Positions 9,064 through 18,742 of a stretch of 64,000 nt of DNA are shown piece after piece (the stretch's first letter is position 1; each line of letters opens with the position of its first letter). The position numbers and the translations under genes were made by a program. Source of the DNA: Microbulbifer sp. A4B17 (GTDB taxonomy: Bacteria; Pseudomonadota; Gammaproteobacteria; Pseudomonadales; Cellvibrionaceae); NCBI RefSeq assembly GCF_003076275.1, contig NZ_CP029064.1:310001-374000 (forward strand), in the 5' to 3' direction. Below the pieces are notes generated by a model, which was given only the letters and a program-made list of their open reading frames with translations, was not told the origin of the DNA and did no database searches.

Positions 9064-10401
9064 ATGTCGGCAAACAATAAGGTGATCTGGAGCGAGGGCA
9101 TGTTTTTACGCCCTCAGCATTTTCAACAACAGGATCGCTATCTCGAACAGCTTGTCGAAGCGCGTACGGCCCCTCTTGGACCTTACACTTGGGGAATTGT
9201 AGAGCTGGCGATTGACAGTGAACCTTTATTGATGGGGAAAATTTCTCTGTCGAAAGTGAAGGCTGTTTTTCCTGATGGCACTCCGATACTTGCCCCTGAG
9301 AATGAACATTTACCGGATGTTTTAGAAGTTCCGGTTAATACTCGCGATGAGATAGTTTATCTGTGCGTGCCAATGAAACGCCCAGGTAGCCAGGAGTCCA
9401 TTCGAGATCAGGAGGATTTCCCTCAGGCCCGTTATCAAGCTTCGAATTTTGATGCCCGTAATAGTGCGGCATCATCCGGCGAGTCCGCCCGTATCCAGAT
9501 CGGAAAGTTAAGGGCTTGTCTGAAATTGGGCAGTGATGACCTGAGTGGCTACGCGGCGGTTGGTGTTGCGCGGATTAAAGAACGTCAGCCGGAAAAGCCG
9601 GTGGAGTTGGATGCTGACTATATACCACCGTTGTTAAATGCGGAGACCTCTTCAGTAATTAATGCTTATATTGAAGAAGTTAAAGGGCTGCTCGATCATC
9701 GCGGCTCTGCTCTTGGCCACCGCCTGAGTGACAGTGGCAGGAGTGGCTCTGCAGAGATTGCTGATTATTTGCTACTGCAAGTTATTAACCGCTTTGAGCC
9801 CTTACTGAAGCAGATCACAGCTCAGCCCCGATTACATCCACACAACTTATTTCTTGAGCTGCTACAGCTGGCAGGTGAACTTTCGACTTTTACTTCCCAG
9901 TCCAAGCGACCACCAGAAATTCCAGTATATGCTCATGAGAATTTACAGGTAAGTTTTGCTGGATTGTTTTCAGCGTTGAGGCAATCTCTCTCCACAGTTC
10001 TTGAGCAAACTGCAATTGCAATGGAGTTGGTGCAGCGCAAGTTTGGAATTTATGTTGCGCCTGTTACCGATCCTTCACTATTAAAATCTGCCAGTTTTAT
10101 TATGGCTGCAAAAGCAGATATGCCTGGTGATCTATTGCGAAGTCGCTTCCCAACACAGGCGAAGGTTGCCCCGGTCGAGGCAATTAGAGAGCTTATCTCT
10201 GCACAATTACCGGGCTTGTCATTGCGTCCGCTTCCAGTGGCTCCGCGACAAATTCCCTACCACGCGGGGTTTACTTACTTTGAGGTCGAGCGGAGTGGAG
10301 AGTTGTGGCAGGCGATGACTCGCTCGGGCGGTTTTGCGGTACATCTAGGCGCAGAGTTCCCAGGGCTAACTATGGAGCTCTGGGCCATAAGGAATAATTG
10401 A
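9064..10401 (+). CDS. tssK: T6SS baseplate protein TssK
   Basis: This 445-residue protein has the typical TssK opening (VIWSEGMFLRPQHFQQQDRYLE) and ends with the conserved LGAEFPGLTMELWAI segment. TssK trimers link the baseplate (TssE, TssF, TssG) to the cytoplasmic parts of TssL and TssM. The ATG follows an AAGGAAC sequence at 9053-9059. The gene is followed after a single base by tssL, which suggests translational coupling. Length and domain content are normal for the family. Confidence 0.96.
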   Translation: MSANNKVIWSEGMFLRPQHFQQQDRYLEQLVEARTAPLGPYTWGIVELAIDSEPLLMGKISLSKVKAVFPDGTPILAPENEHLPDVLEVPVNTRDEIVYLCVPMKRPGSQESIRDQEDFPQARYQASNFDARNSAASSGESARIQIGKLRACLKLGSDDLSGYAAVGVARIKERQPEKPVELDADYIPPLLNAETSSVINAYIEEVKGLLDHRGSALGHRLSDSGRSGSAEIADYLLLQVINRFEPLLKQITAQPRLHPHNLFLELLQLAGELSTFTSQSKRPPEIPVYAHENLQVSFAGLFSALRQSLSTVLEQTAIAMELVQRKFGIYVAPVTDPSLLKSASFIMAAKADMPGDLLRSRFPTQAKVAPVEAIRELISAQLPGLSLRPLPVAPRQIPYHAGFTYFEVERSGELWQAMTRSGGFAVHLGAEFPGLTMELWAIRNN

Positions 10402-10402
10402 T

Positions 10403-11266
10403 ATGAGTAATGACAGTTTTACTCCGCCGCGAGCCCCCAATGCAGGCGATAGAACAGTATTGATACCTACACCCGGTGCCGCGGCGGCACCGGCAGCAGC
10501 TCAGGCTCAGCCGCAATTCTTTGCCAGCCAGAATGCCCCGGTTGAGGCTCAAGTTCGCAACAGCCTGAATCCATTAGTCTCAGCTGCCTCAAAATTGTTA
10601 GGTGTAATTATTAAATTACGCACAACGATGAATCACGCTAATGTGCCAGATCTGCACAAACGGCTTACCACGGAAATCCAGAGCTTCGAACGAGAGGCAA
10701 AGCAGCTTGCCCTAACACCGGAGTCAGTTTTAACTGCCCGATATTTACTTTGTACTGTCGTTGATGAGGTGGTTTTGACCACGCCTTGGGGAACCGCCAG
10801 TGGCTGGAGTCAACACTCTTTGCTCAGCTTATTCCACAAAGAGACTTTTGGCGGGGAAAAGTGTTTTGTCATTTTACAGCGTATGCTGGAAACCCCTGCA
10901 AGTCATTTGGAACTCCTTGAACTCTTTTATCTGTGCCTAAGCCTCGGTTTTCAGGGTAAGTATCGACTGGTGCAGCGCGGACATGAACAGATAGAACAGA
11001 TTCGCGATGAGCTTTACAGAACAATTGAACAGCATAAGCAGCCGATGGACAGAGATCTTTCACCGCGCTGGCAGGGATGTGTGGAGCGAAAATCTCGACT
11101 GATCCATTACATTCCCTTGTGGGTGATTATGAGTGTTGTATTGGGATTGTTAGTTGCAACTTACAGTGGTTATCGCTGGTGGCTCTATGAAACGACGACA
11201 CCAGTCTCTGACCAAATTTTAGATTTGTCCAATAGTGATAATGAGTCTCCGCAAGGGGAAGGGTAA
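10403..11266 (+). CDS. tssL: T6SS inner-membrane protein TssL (DotU family)
   Basis: The 287-residue protein has a Pro/Ala-rich N-terminal tail (about 60 residues), a DotU-type cytoplasmic helical domain (YLLCTVVDEVVLTTPWG, LYLCLSLGFQGKYR) and one C-terminal membrane segment near residues 235-260 (IPLWVIMSVVLGLLVATYSG). This is the short form of TssL, without a fused OmpA-like peptidoglycan-binding domain. With TssJ and TssM it forms the trans-envelope complex. No separate peptidoglycan-binding subunit is evident nearby. Confidence 0.95.
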   Translation: MSNDSFTPPRAPNAGDRTVLIPTPGAAAAPAAAQAQPQFFASQNAPVEAQVRNSLNPLVSAASKLLGVIIKLRTTMNHANVPDLHKRLTTEIQSFEREAKQLALTPESVLTARYLLCTVVDEVVLTTPWGTASGWSQHSLLSLFHKETFGGEKCFVILQRMLETPASHLELLELFYLCLSLGFQGKYRLVQRGHEQIEQIRDELYRTIEQHKQPMDRDLSPRWQGCVERKSRLIHYIPLWVIMSVVLGLLVATYSGYRWWLYETTTPVSDQILDLSNSDNESPQGEG

Positions 11267-11323
11267 CACTCGGGCTGATATTGATCCGGGGTGCAGAAGA
11301 TGCCCTGGAAGATGGAGCAATTG

Positions 11324-14300
11324 ATGAAACGCTTGCGTAACTTTTTTACCAATAAGTGGGTGCTGGGGCTCATAGGACTGTCAGCTCTCTCCCTTCTAAT
11401 TTGGTTTGCGGCTGATTACATTAAGTTTGGTAGTGATAACGCCACGCTTTCTCACACTGTCCGACTAACTATAATTGTCTTTATCTTTGCTATTTGGCTG
11501 GTATGGAATATCAGCCAGTGGCTTGTAGAACGACGTCAAAACCAAGCATTAATTAAGGGTATTGAGGAGTCGCAAGAAGCTGACTCTGAAGATCCAGACG
11601 AAGAGCGTTCTCGTGAAGAATTAGATACCCTTTCTGGCCGCTTCCGTGAAGCGATGGATGTATTGCGCAGTGCACGGTTTAAGTCCGATAAAGGCCAGGT
11701 TTCTCTCTATCAACTTCCCTGGTACATCATTATCGGCCCTCCGGGTTGTGGTAAAACAACAGCTTTGGTGAATTCCGGGTTGGAATTCCCTCTGGCTCAG
11801 AGTCATGGCAAAGAGGCTTTGGGGGGAGTGGGCGGTACTCGTAACTGTGATTGGTGGTTTACTAATGACGCTGTTTTAATTGATACCGCAGGACGTTATA
11901 CGACTCAAGACAGTCATCGGGTTTACGATAATAGTGCCTGGAAAGCTTTTTTGAGTTTGTTAAAAAGATATCGTCGCCGTCGCCCGATTAATGGTGCTCT
12001 GGTTGCAATTAGTTTGCAGGATTTAATGGTACAAACTGAAGAGCAGCGCCAGCATCAGGCAAAAATTATTCGCCAGCGTGTGAATGAGCTGCAGCAAGAG
12101 CTCGGTATTCGCTTCCCTATTTATCTCACTTTTACCAAGTGTGATTTAGTTGCCGGTTTTACAGAATTTTTCGACAACCTCTCTCAAGCAGAGCGTGAGC
12201 AGGTTTGGGGCATGAGCTTTCCCCGAGAGGCTAACGCAACAGTTGGAGCACCCCTCGATAATTTTAAGGCGGAATTTGAACAGCTGATAGAGCGACTGAA
12301 CCAGCGTGTTTTATGGCGTGTTCATCAGGAGCGAAATGTAGAAAAGCGGGCATTGCTACAAGGCTTCCCCGCCCGGATGGAGAGTCTCACGGACATTCTG
12401 ACAGATTTTGTAAAGCAGACTTTTGGTCCTAACCGTTATGAAACAGTACCAATGGTCAGAGGCATCTATTTTACCAGTGGCACCCAGGAAGGTAGCCCGG
12501 TAGACCGTATGATGTCTTCGGTGACTGCTGATTTTGGTCTGGAGCGCAGCGTAGGTCCCAAATTCCAGGGGGTCGGGAAGAGCTTTTTCTTACACCGATT
12601 ACTTAAGGATGTTGTTTTTCCAGAAGCTGAATTGGTGGGTGTTAATCGCCGGATTGAATCCGCAAATCTTTGGCTGCGTCGAGGAGTTTTTGCCACCCTG
12701 GCGGCAGGATTTGTAGGTGCTGTATTCTTGTGGAGTGGTAGTCTCGCGCAGAATAAATTATCCATGGGTGAGGTAAGCGAGAATCTGAGCGCTTACAAAG
12801 AAGCGGAAGGTGAGCTGAAGGGCAGAAATATTAACCCCATAAGCGCATTAAATTTACTCGAACCCCTAAAGCGCGCCAGCGCGGTCTACGACCGTGAACA
12901 GCATCCATGGATAGCTAACTTAGGTCTTTATGACACCAGAATAGATAGGGCGGCAAACGATCTTTATCGTCATAAATTAGAAAGTATTTTCCTGCCCGCT
13001 TTACTGAGAGATATAGAAACAGATCTTAGTCGCCTCAGCAGTAATGATCCGGCGCTGGTAAATACACTCAAAACCTATTTAATGTTTTTCAATGAAGAGA
13101 AACTAGACCTTGAAACTATAGAGGCCTATTACACAGCTCGCTGGGAGAGTCAGTTACCAGGGGAAGCGGCTCGACAGGAAGAGTTACGTTTCCATCTAGA
13201 TCAATTGTTTACTCAACCATTACCCAGTTCAATTGAAGAAAATGAGCGAGTTGTGGCTCGAGCAAGACAACAGCTGCGCCGTATCCCGGTGCCACAGCGC
13301 TTATTTGCCCAGCTGCAAAATAGTGACTTTGGGTTGACCCCTGTAGACCTTTATCAGGAAATTGGTGGTGACACCCAGCAAATTTTTGGTATGAATGCCA
13401 ATAACCCGAGCTTCTCTATTCCCTTCCTTTATACTAAGGCAGGTTATAAAGAATTGGATTTTGGAGCAGACTCTCAGCTGATGACCAATATGGCTGAAGA
13501 GCGTTGGATTTACGGTGGAGATCTGAGCGGTGAGGACTTTACTGAAGCCGATAGGGAAAAGCTTGGCGAGGAGGTAAAACGAATTTATCTGGGTGAGTAC
13601 TTACAGCGCTGGCAGGGATTCCTTGGCGGGTTCAAGATTCAACGGTTTGGCAGTACGTCCCAAGCGCTGGATATTTTATCGAAGCTATCTGATCCAATTT
13701 ACTCCCCATTGCTTGCGATTACGGAAATCACTTCTGACAACACTCGTCTGACACTCCGTCCCGAGGTCCCTGTGGATGCTTCAGGAGTACCTTTACCTGT
13801 ATCCAGCACCACTCGAAAGTTAGGGCAAGCAGCACTGGGTAGTGCCACCAGTGCCCTGCAGGACCGATACAAGCCAAATATTGTCGATGTTAGGTTTGAG
13901 GAGATTCAGCGAATCACTCAGAGCGAAAAGGGACGGCCAGCACGTATCCAAGAGTACCTGGATACTATTAATAAAATTCAGGAATACCTAACTGAGATCG
14001 ACAGTGCTCCTGATTCGAACCAGGCAGCATTCGGTCGAGCCAAGGCTCGCTTTGCTGGCGGTAGCGATGCTATCAAACAGTTGAGAGTTAAGGCTGCCAA
14101 TGCGCCAGCGCCTTTTGATCAATGGTTGACAGATATTGCTGACAGCGCCTGGGGACTTGTGATGGCCAAGACGAAGGCGCATATCAATCGCGTCTGGCGA
14201 GAAGAAGTCTATCAAAGTTACAGCAATAGCCTCGCAAACCGATACCCTCTGCGCAGTGATCGAGAGCAGGAAGTACCGGTAATGGAGTTCAACCAGTACT

Positions 14301-14866
14301 TTAAGCCGGGTGGTATTGAAGAGAAATTTGTGAACCAGTATCTGAAACCATTTGTGGATACCAGAAACTGGAAAATTAAATATGTAGAAGGGCAGGGTAT
14401 CAGCCTTTCGCGGGAGGCTCTTTCTCAGTTGCGCAGAGCCGAGCGTATCCGAAAAACTTTCTTCAGTGCCGGTGAGGGGGCTTCCTACTCCTTCCGTATT
14501 GAGCCTACGAAACTGGACTCCAGTGTTCGTTTGTTTGAGCTTGAGCTTGGAGAGCAACGCGTTCCTTATTCCCACGGTCCCAAAACAACTAAAAAGCTGA
14601 CTTGGCGTGGCGGTGAAAGCAATCGTGTGCGAATCATCTTTGAAGACTTGAACGAGACTGTACACCGTAAGCATTTTGAAGGGGATTGGGCGTGGTACAG
14701 ATTGCTGGCTAGCTCAGACCTGGAAGCTGGGAGAAGCAATGCGGAACATTTTGTTACTTTCTCCGAGGAAGGGCGTAAGGCTCAATTTAAATTGATTGCA
14801 TCCAATGTAAATAATCCTTTTGACCGCAGTTTGCTGCGTGGATATCGATGCCCTGAGACACTGTAG
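11324..14866 (+). CDS. tssM: T6SS inner-membrane protein TssM (IcmF family)
   Basis: This large IcmF-family protein has two membrane segments near the N-terminus (VLGLIGLSALSLLIWFAADY and TIIVFIFAIWLVW), a cytoplasmic NTPase-like domain with Walker A GPPGCGKTT near residue 140, a third membrane segment near 445-465 and a long periplasmic region that would meet TssJ. I prefer the ATG at 11324 (MKRLRNFF), which has GGAG six bases upstream. The open frame extends to a GTG at 11291, giving up to 1191 residues. The Walker A lysine is intact, so nucleotide binding is likely retained. It sits between tssL and tagF as in many loci. Confidence 0.94.
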   Translation: MKRLRNFFTNKWVLGLIGLSALSLLIWFAADYIKFGSDNATLSHTVRLTIIVFIFAIWLVWNISQWLVERRQNQALIKGIEESQEADSEDPDEERSREELDTLSGRFREAMDVLRSARFKSDKGQVSLYQLPWYIIIGPPGCGKTTALVNSGLEFPLAQSHGKEALGGVGGTRNCDWWFTNDAVLIDTAGRYTTQDSHRVYDNSAWKAFLSLLKRYRRRRPINGALVAISLQDLMVQTEEQRQHQAKIIRQRVNELQQELGIRFPIYLTFTKCDLVAGFTEFFDNLSQAEREQVWGMSFPREANATVGAPLDNFKAEFEQLIERLNQRVLWRVHQERNVEKRALLQGFPARMESLTDILTDFVKQTFGPNRYETVPMVRGIYFTSGTQEGSPVDRMMSSVTADFGLERSVGPKFQGVGKSFFLHRLLKDVVFPEAELVGVNRRIESANLWLRRGVFATLAAGFVGAVFLWSGSLAQNKLSMGEVSENLSAYKEAEGELKGRNINPISALNLLEPLKRASAVYDREQHPWIANLGLYDTRIDRAANDLYRHKLESIFLPALLRDIETDLSRLSSNDPALVNTLKTYLMFFNEEKLDLETIEAYYTARWESQLPGEAARQEELRFHLDQLFTQPLPSSIEENERVVARARQQLRRIPVPQRLFAQLQNSDFGLTPVDLYQEIGGDTQQIFGMNANNPSFSIPFLYTKAGYKELDFGADSQLMTNMAEERWIYGGDLSGEDFTEADREKLGEEVKRIYLGEYLQRWQGFLGGFKIQRFGSTSQALDILSKLSDPIYSPLLAITEITSDNTRLTLRPEVPVDASGVPLPVSSTTRKLGQAALGSATSALQDRYKPNIVDVRFEEIQRITQSEKGRPARIQEYLDTINKIQEYLTEIDSAPDSNQAAFGRAKARFAGGSDAIKQLRVKAANAPAPFDQWLTDIADSAWGLVMAKTKAHINRVWREEVYQSYSNSLANRYPLRSDREQEVPVMEFNQYFKPGGIEEKFVNQYLKPFVDTRNWKIKYVEGQGISLSREALSQLRRAERIRKTFFSAGEGASYSFRIEPTKLDSSVRLFELELGEQRVPYSHGPKTTKKLTWRGGESNRVRIIFEDLNETVHRKHFEGDWAWYRLLASSDLEAGRSNAEHFVTFSEEGRKAQFKLIASNVNNPFDRSLLRGYRCPETL

Positions 14867-14880
14867 ACGGAGTAAGTAAT

Positions 14881-15558
14881 TTGCAAAATACAGTAGGTAT
14901 TTTTGGTAAGTTGCCGGGACACGGGGACTTCGTTCAACGGCAGCTGCCTGGAAGCTTTGTCTCTGTATGGGATGGCTGGTTACAACGTGCAGTGTTTGGT
15001 TCGCGTGAACTTGTCGGTCAGGAGTGGCTGGATTACTACTTGACCAGTCCTGTTTGGCGATTTGTTCACTGTAAAGGGATTATCGATGCTAATGCCTGGG
15101 CTGGAATTATAGTACCTAGTGTAGACAGTGTTGGGCGATATTTCCCATTAACATTTGCTGCCCCGTTATCCCCGTTGGTGGATGCATTCGCATTTATGTC
15201 AGATGCTAAGAGCTGGTTCCAGAACTTATCTGAGCTGGCGATTACAGCACTGCAAAATATGCTGCATGCAGATCAGTTATGCGAAGCATTTAGTGCCCCT
15301 CCTGACAGAGCTGGAATTATCTCCCTGCCTCCTGCGCAGGGGGACTTTATTGTCTCCACGGGACAATCTAATAGCTTGGAAAGGGGTTTTGCTGGATTGC
15401 TGGGGCAAATGAGCAAGAAGAGTTATTCAACTTACAGCCTTTGGTGGAGTGAAGGTTCGCAACACCTGGCACCAACGAGTTTACTTTGTCCATCGCTGCC
15501 GAGCCCCGAATTATACAGCTCAATGCTCGGTGTACGATTACAGCAAAATATTAATTAG
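14881..15558 (+). CDS. tagF: T6SS-associated protein TagF
   Basis: The 225-residue protein has the TagF N-terminal signature GIFGKLPGHGDFVQR followed by VSVWDGWLQ and later YSLWWSEGS. In Pseudomonas aeruginosa TagF represses T6SS firing after translation, in a pathway parallel to PpkA/PppA, by acting on the FHA protein. This is the stand-alone form with no PppA fusion, consistent with a separate pppA at 3120-3983. The start is a TTG with GGAG eight bases upstream. It follows tssM after 14 bp, so it is co-transcribed. Confidence 0.93.
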   Translation: MQNTVGIFGKLPGHGDFVQRQLPGSFVSVWDGWLQRAVFGSRELVGQEWLDYYLTSPVWRFVHCKGIIDANAWAGIIVPSVDSVGRYFPLTFAAPLSPLVDAFAFMSDAKSWFQNLSELAITALQNMLHADQLCEAFSAPPDRAGIISLPPAQGDFIVSTGQSNSLERGFAGLLGQMSKKSYSTYSLWWSEGSQHLAPTSLLCPSLPSPELYSSMLGVRLQQNIN

Positions 15559-15576
15559 GGCCTGGGGACGTGTAAC

Positions 15577-16302
15577 GTGAGACAGCTGGTTGTTCTGGAT
15601 ACTAAAAAGCACCGCAATTGCCAATTACTAAAAAATGATCTTTCACATAGTAAAGATTTACATATTTGTTTAATTTTTTTGCCAGAGTTTCTTCATATAG
15701 CACGTACATGCCCCATTATATTTACTCGATCAAAAGAGACTGGAAAGCTTGAAAGCTGTGCGCTATTGGGTGTAAATCCTGGAAAAAATCTTTTTTGGCA
15801 GGAAGGGCAGTGGCAAGGGGATTATATACCTGTATCTGTTCGCAGCTACCCCTTTTATTTAAAGTATAACCAAGATGATTTTTCCAGTGCATACGTTTGT
15901 GTTGATTCTTCACAATTGTTTGTGGGCGAAAATGGCAGTCAAGGTATAAATTTGTTTGAACACAATGGAGAGCCAAGCAAATACCTGTTGGAAGCGCAGC
16001 GTCGTTTAGAGGATATACATCTTCAAAAGTTAGAGATATGGAAATTTGTGGGCCTTCTACAGCAGTTAAATTTACTGCAAGAGCAAGAAATAAATATAGA
16101 CTTACCTGGTGGTGTTAAACATAAATTTAAGGGCGTTTATTGTGTTTCGGAAGAAAGGTTGGCAAAGCTTAAGTCAAAAGATTTTTTAAGGTTGCGAGAC
16201 TCAGGGTACTTACCTTTTATATATGCACATTTGTTTTCCTTGCAGCAGTCAAAAACTTTAAGTGCACTACATAAGAAAAATCATTCAAAAATTATTCACT
16301 GA
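15577..16302 (+). CDS. SapC family protein
   Basis: The 241-residue protein matches the SapC family: HICLIFLPEFLHIARTCPIIF, a middle GVNPGKNLFW, YIPVSVRSYPF, then LQKLEIWKFVGLL and a C-terminal EERLAKLKSKDFLRLRDSGYL. SapC proteins are named after an S-layer/secretion locus and occur near TonB receptors and halogenases in other bacteria; their biochemical role is not settled. A GTG start preceded by GGGGA fits, 18 bp after tagF, so it lies inside the T6SS operon. This is an unusual neighbour for SapC. No signal peptide is visible, so it is probably cytoplasmic. AT content looks higher than in the flanking tss genes, which may point to later insertion. Confidence 0.75.
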   Translation: MRQLVVLDTKKHRNCQLLKNDLSHSKDLHICLIFLPEFLHIARTCPIIFTRSKETGKLESCALLGVNPGKNLFWQEGQWQGDYIPVSVRSYPFYLKYNQDDFSSAYVCVDSSQLFVGENGSQGINLFEHNGEPSKYLLEAQRRLEDIHLQKLEIWKFVGLLQQLNLLQEQEINIDLPGGVKHKFKGVYCVSEERLAKLKSKDFLRLRDSGYLPFIYAHLFSLQQSKTLSALHKKNHSKIIH

Positions 16303-16456
16303 TCGAGAAGTGAGTTTTTACTATTTTTAAATAAAGCTTGGTTGATTCAGAACATTTAAGTAAGAAAGCGTGTTAATTCTGAAGAGGTTCGGAAATAGCG
16401 TGGTATAGGTCTGGAAAATCAAGAAAGTATCAGGGCAGGAAGCTAAGGTTACTGGT

Positions 16457-17227
16457 ATGTCTTACGGGATAGTTTTTACTGGGGAGATAAGAGATTCTGT
16501 AGAGCGGCGCTATGCAATAGCTGCATTGGGGCGCGAATTTGGTTTGGGATTCAGTCAGATAAAGGGACTTTTGACTGGCGCTAAATCTCAAATCAAAACT
16601 ACCGATGATAGAAGGGAAGCCTGCCAGCTGATGAAGAAATTTTGGGAGGCCGGGTGGCATACACAACTCTGCCTAAATGATCAGCCAATACACTGTACTG
16701 AAAAGTCCAGTAATTATGGCGACCCTCCATTGCCCCCTGCGCTTGAGTTCCTGGAAAATAGAGAAGGAACAATTTCTATCGGTATCCCAATCGGTTGGAG
16801 GGAATTCGATAACTTGAACAGGGAGGCTGTAATTCAAGCGGGAAGTGCAGAGTTAAGCCGTTACCTGATTGTATTGAGGCAGGATCGATCTCAGCTTCCT
16901 CAGGGATTGTCAGTTGATCATTTTGGCAAAGCTCAAATTCAGCAATGCCTGGCTAGGGTGGAGAACGGTGCTCTTGTATCGGGACCTGATCCACTAATAA
17001 GTAACATCCAGAACGGTCATATTTATGAGATGTCCGCTGATATTACAAAAACGCCAGTCCGCTATCTGGTCACATTTTTTCAGTGTCAGCACAGTTTCTA
17101 TTCTGTGTTTTTGTGGTCATCTCTTGAGAGCTTTGAAAAGAGCAGGTCTGAGTTCTTGCATATTTTTGCCACATTTAAAGTTATGAGCGGCACGGGTGGT
17201 TGCGATTCGACAGTGGTTCCTATGTAA
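16457..17227 (+). CDS. unrecognised T6SS-locus protein with DUF1795/PsbP-like C-terminal half
   Basis: I do not recognise a named family for this 256-residue protein. Residues 1-75 (YGIVFTGEIRDSVERR, later IKGLLTGAK and an alternating-helix pattern) resemble a small ligand- or protein-binding module found in front of many unrelated domains. Residues about 105-245 (SIGIPIGWREF, RYLIVLRQDR, RYLVTFFQCQ, FLHIFATFKV) have the strand pattern of the DcrB/DUF1795/PsbP fold, the fold used by Eag-type T6SS effector chaperones. No signal peptide is seen. The ATG has AAGG eight bases upstream. It lies between sapC and tssA, with 154 and 178 bp gaps, so it may have its own expression control. The chaperone idea is inference. 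Confidence 0.6.
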   Translation: MSYGIVFTGEIRDSVERRYAIAALGREFGLGFSQIKGLLTGAKSQIKTTDDRREACQLMKKFWEAGWHTQLCLNDQPIHCTEKSSNYGDPPLPPALEFLENREGTISIGIPIGWREFDNLNREAVIQAGSAELSRYLIVLRQDRSQLPQGLSVDHFGKAQIQQCLARVENGALVSGPDPLISNIQNGHIYEMSADITKTPVRYLVTFFQCQHSFYSVFLWSSLESFEKSRSEFLHIFATFKVMSGTGGCDSTVVPM

Positions 17228-17405
17228 TGGCATGGAATAAGAAGCCAAAATCTAACAAAAATAAATAGCGTAAAATTGTCAACTGTGCATGTTTTTTAAA
17301 GTAATAGGTACCAAGCGCATTATTTGCCTTGATTAGATATCTACAACGTGTACTCTTCTCAGAATTCTGATTAAAGGATTTGATTCGGTATAAGGGCCTT
17401 ATTTG

Positions 17406-18698
17406 ATGGCATTCCCAAATACGATAAATATCGATGAACTAGTTGCTCCAATCTCAGCGGATAGTCCTGTAGGGGAAGATATCCGAGAGGATCGTTCGCC
17501 AACTTCTGACTATTACTCGATCAAAGATGCACGCAATAGTGCGCGAGCCGCTGAGCGCTCGGCAATGTTTGATGATGCAGATACGGACTTACTTGCACCT
17601 TGGAGAGATGTGGCTAAAGCTGCTGAAAGTATCCTCGGTAAAAAAAGTAAGGACTTGGAGGTTGCCAGTTGGTATACCGAAGCCTTGATTCGCTTACACG
17701 GCTTTGTAGGCTTGAGAGATGGCCTGCAATTGATCGATTCATTGGTCGAGCAATACTGGGAAGGCCTATACCCCCTACCGGATGAAGATGGTCTTGAGAC
17801 CAAAGTTGCCCCCTTGACTGGTTTGAATGGTGATGGCGGTGATGGCACTTTATTAATGCCAATTCGCAGTGCTGGCATCACACCTGAAGGAGATTATGGG
17901 GACTACTCATTCTTCCAGTTTCAGCAGGCTCGCGATGCTGACAAGATCGCGGACGATGATGCCAAGGCCGCTCGAATAGAAACGCTGGGTTACAACCTTG
18001 AACAAATTGATCAATGTGTGAACAGTGCGAGCGGTGAGTGGGCCCAAAACCTGGTGCAGACCATCGAAGATGCGCTGGGACATTTTAAGGCCATAAATGA
18101 CAGTCTGAGACAAAGCTGTGGCCATGATGCCCCTCCATCTACCAATGTTTCATCCCTTTTGGATGAAGTACTTCGGACAAGTCGCTTTATTTATAAGGCC
18201 CATTTGGAGTCAATGGAGCAGGTTCAAGAAGATCTGGCGCCTGAATCTTTAGATGAATCCGCTGGGGAACATGTTGGTGGTGCAGCGGTTACTGTAGCCA
18301 CAGCCAGTGTTGTAGCTGTTCCTGCAGGCCCGGTGGTATCCAGAGAGGATGCCTTAAAATTGCTTGAACAGGCGGCAAAGTATTTCCGCACCTATGAGCC
18401 TCATACGCCACTGGCACCCGGTTTGGAAAGATTGATAGTCTGGGGACGAATGACCGTTTCAGAACTGATGTCCGAGTTACTGCCCGATGATCAGTCGAAG
18501 GCGCTTTACTCGCAGTTGACGGGAGTTCGCCTCGATGGCACAGATACACAAAAATATATAACCCCACCAGTGACTACAAGTACCACTTCATCAGCTCCTG
18601 CGGTTGCCGCAGATGCACCTTCCGAAAGTGCATCTGCGCCAGTCTCTGATGATGGTTGGGGTGAGCAACCGCAAGAAGAAGCCAGCACTGGTTGGTAA
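17406..18698 (+). CDS. tssA: T6SS assembly protein TssA
   Basis: The protein of about 430 residues has an ImpA_N domain in its first third (PISADSPVGEDIRED, then EVASWYTEALIRLHGFVGLRDGL) and a C-terminal region with EPHTPLAPGLERLIVWGRM and a helical ELMSELLPDD, followed by a Ser/Thr/Ala-rich tail. TssA primes baseplate assembly and sheath polymerisation. I start at the ATG at 17406; a TTG directly before it would only add one residue. A TAAGGG sequence lies about 9 bases upstream. It is followed after 44 bp by tssB. Confidence 0.92.
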   Translation: MAFPNTINIDELVAPISADSPVGEDIREDRSPTSDYYSIKDARNSARAAERSAMFDDADTDLLAPWRDVAKAAESILGKKSKDLEVASWYTEALIRLHGFVGLRDGLQLIDSLVEQYWEGLYPLPDEDGLETKVAPLTGLNGDGGDGTLLMPIRSAGITPEGDYGDYSFFQFQQARDADKIADDDAKAARIETLGYNLEQIDQCVNSASGEWAQNLVQTIEDALGHFKAINDSLRQSCGHDAPPSTNVSSLLDEVLRTSRFIYKAHLESMEQVQEDLAPESLDESAGEHVGGAAVTVATASVVAVPAGPVVSREDALKLLEQAAKYFRTYEPHTPLAPGLERLIVWGRMTVSELMSELLPDDQSKALYSQLTGVRLDGTDTQKYITPPVTTSTTSSAPAVAADAPSESASAPVSDDGWGEQPQEEASTGW

Positions 18699-18742
18699 TT
18701 AACTAAGAACAGCAGTCCCTAAAGTCGGAAAGGAGACCTTAG

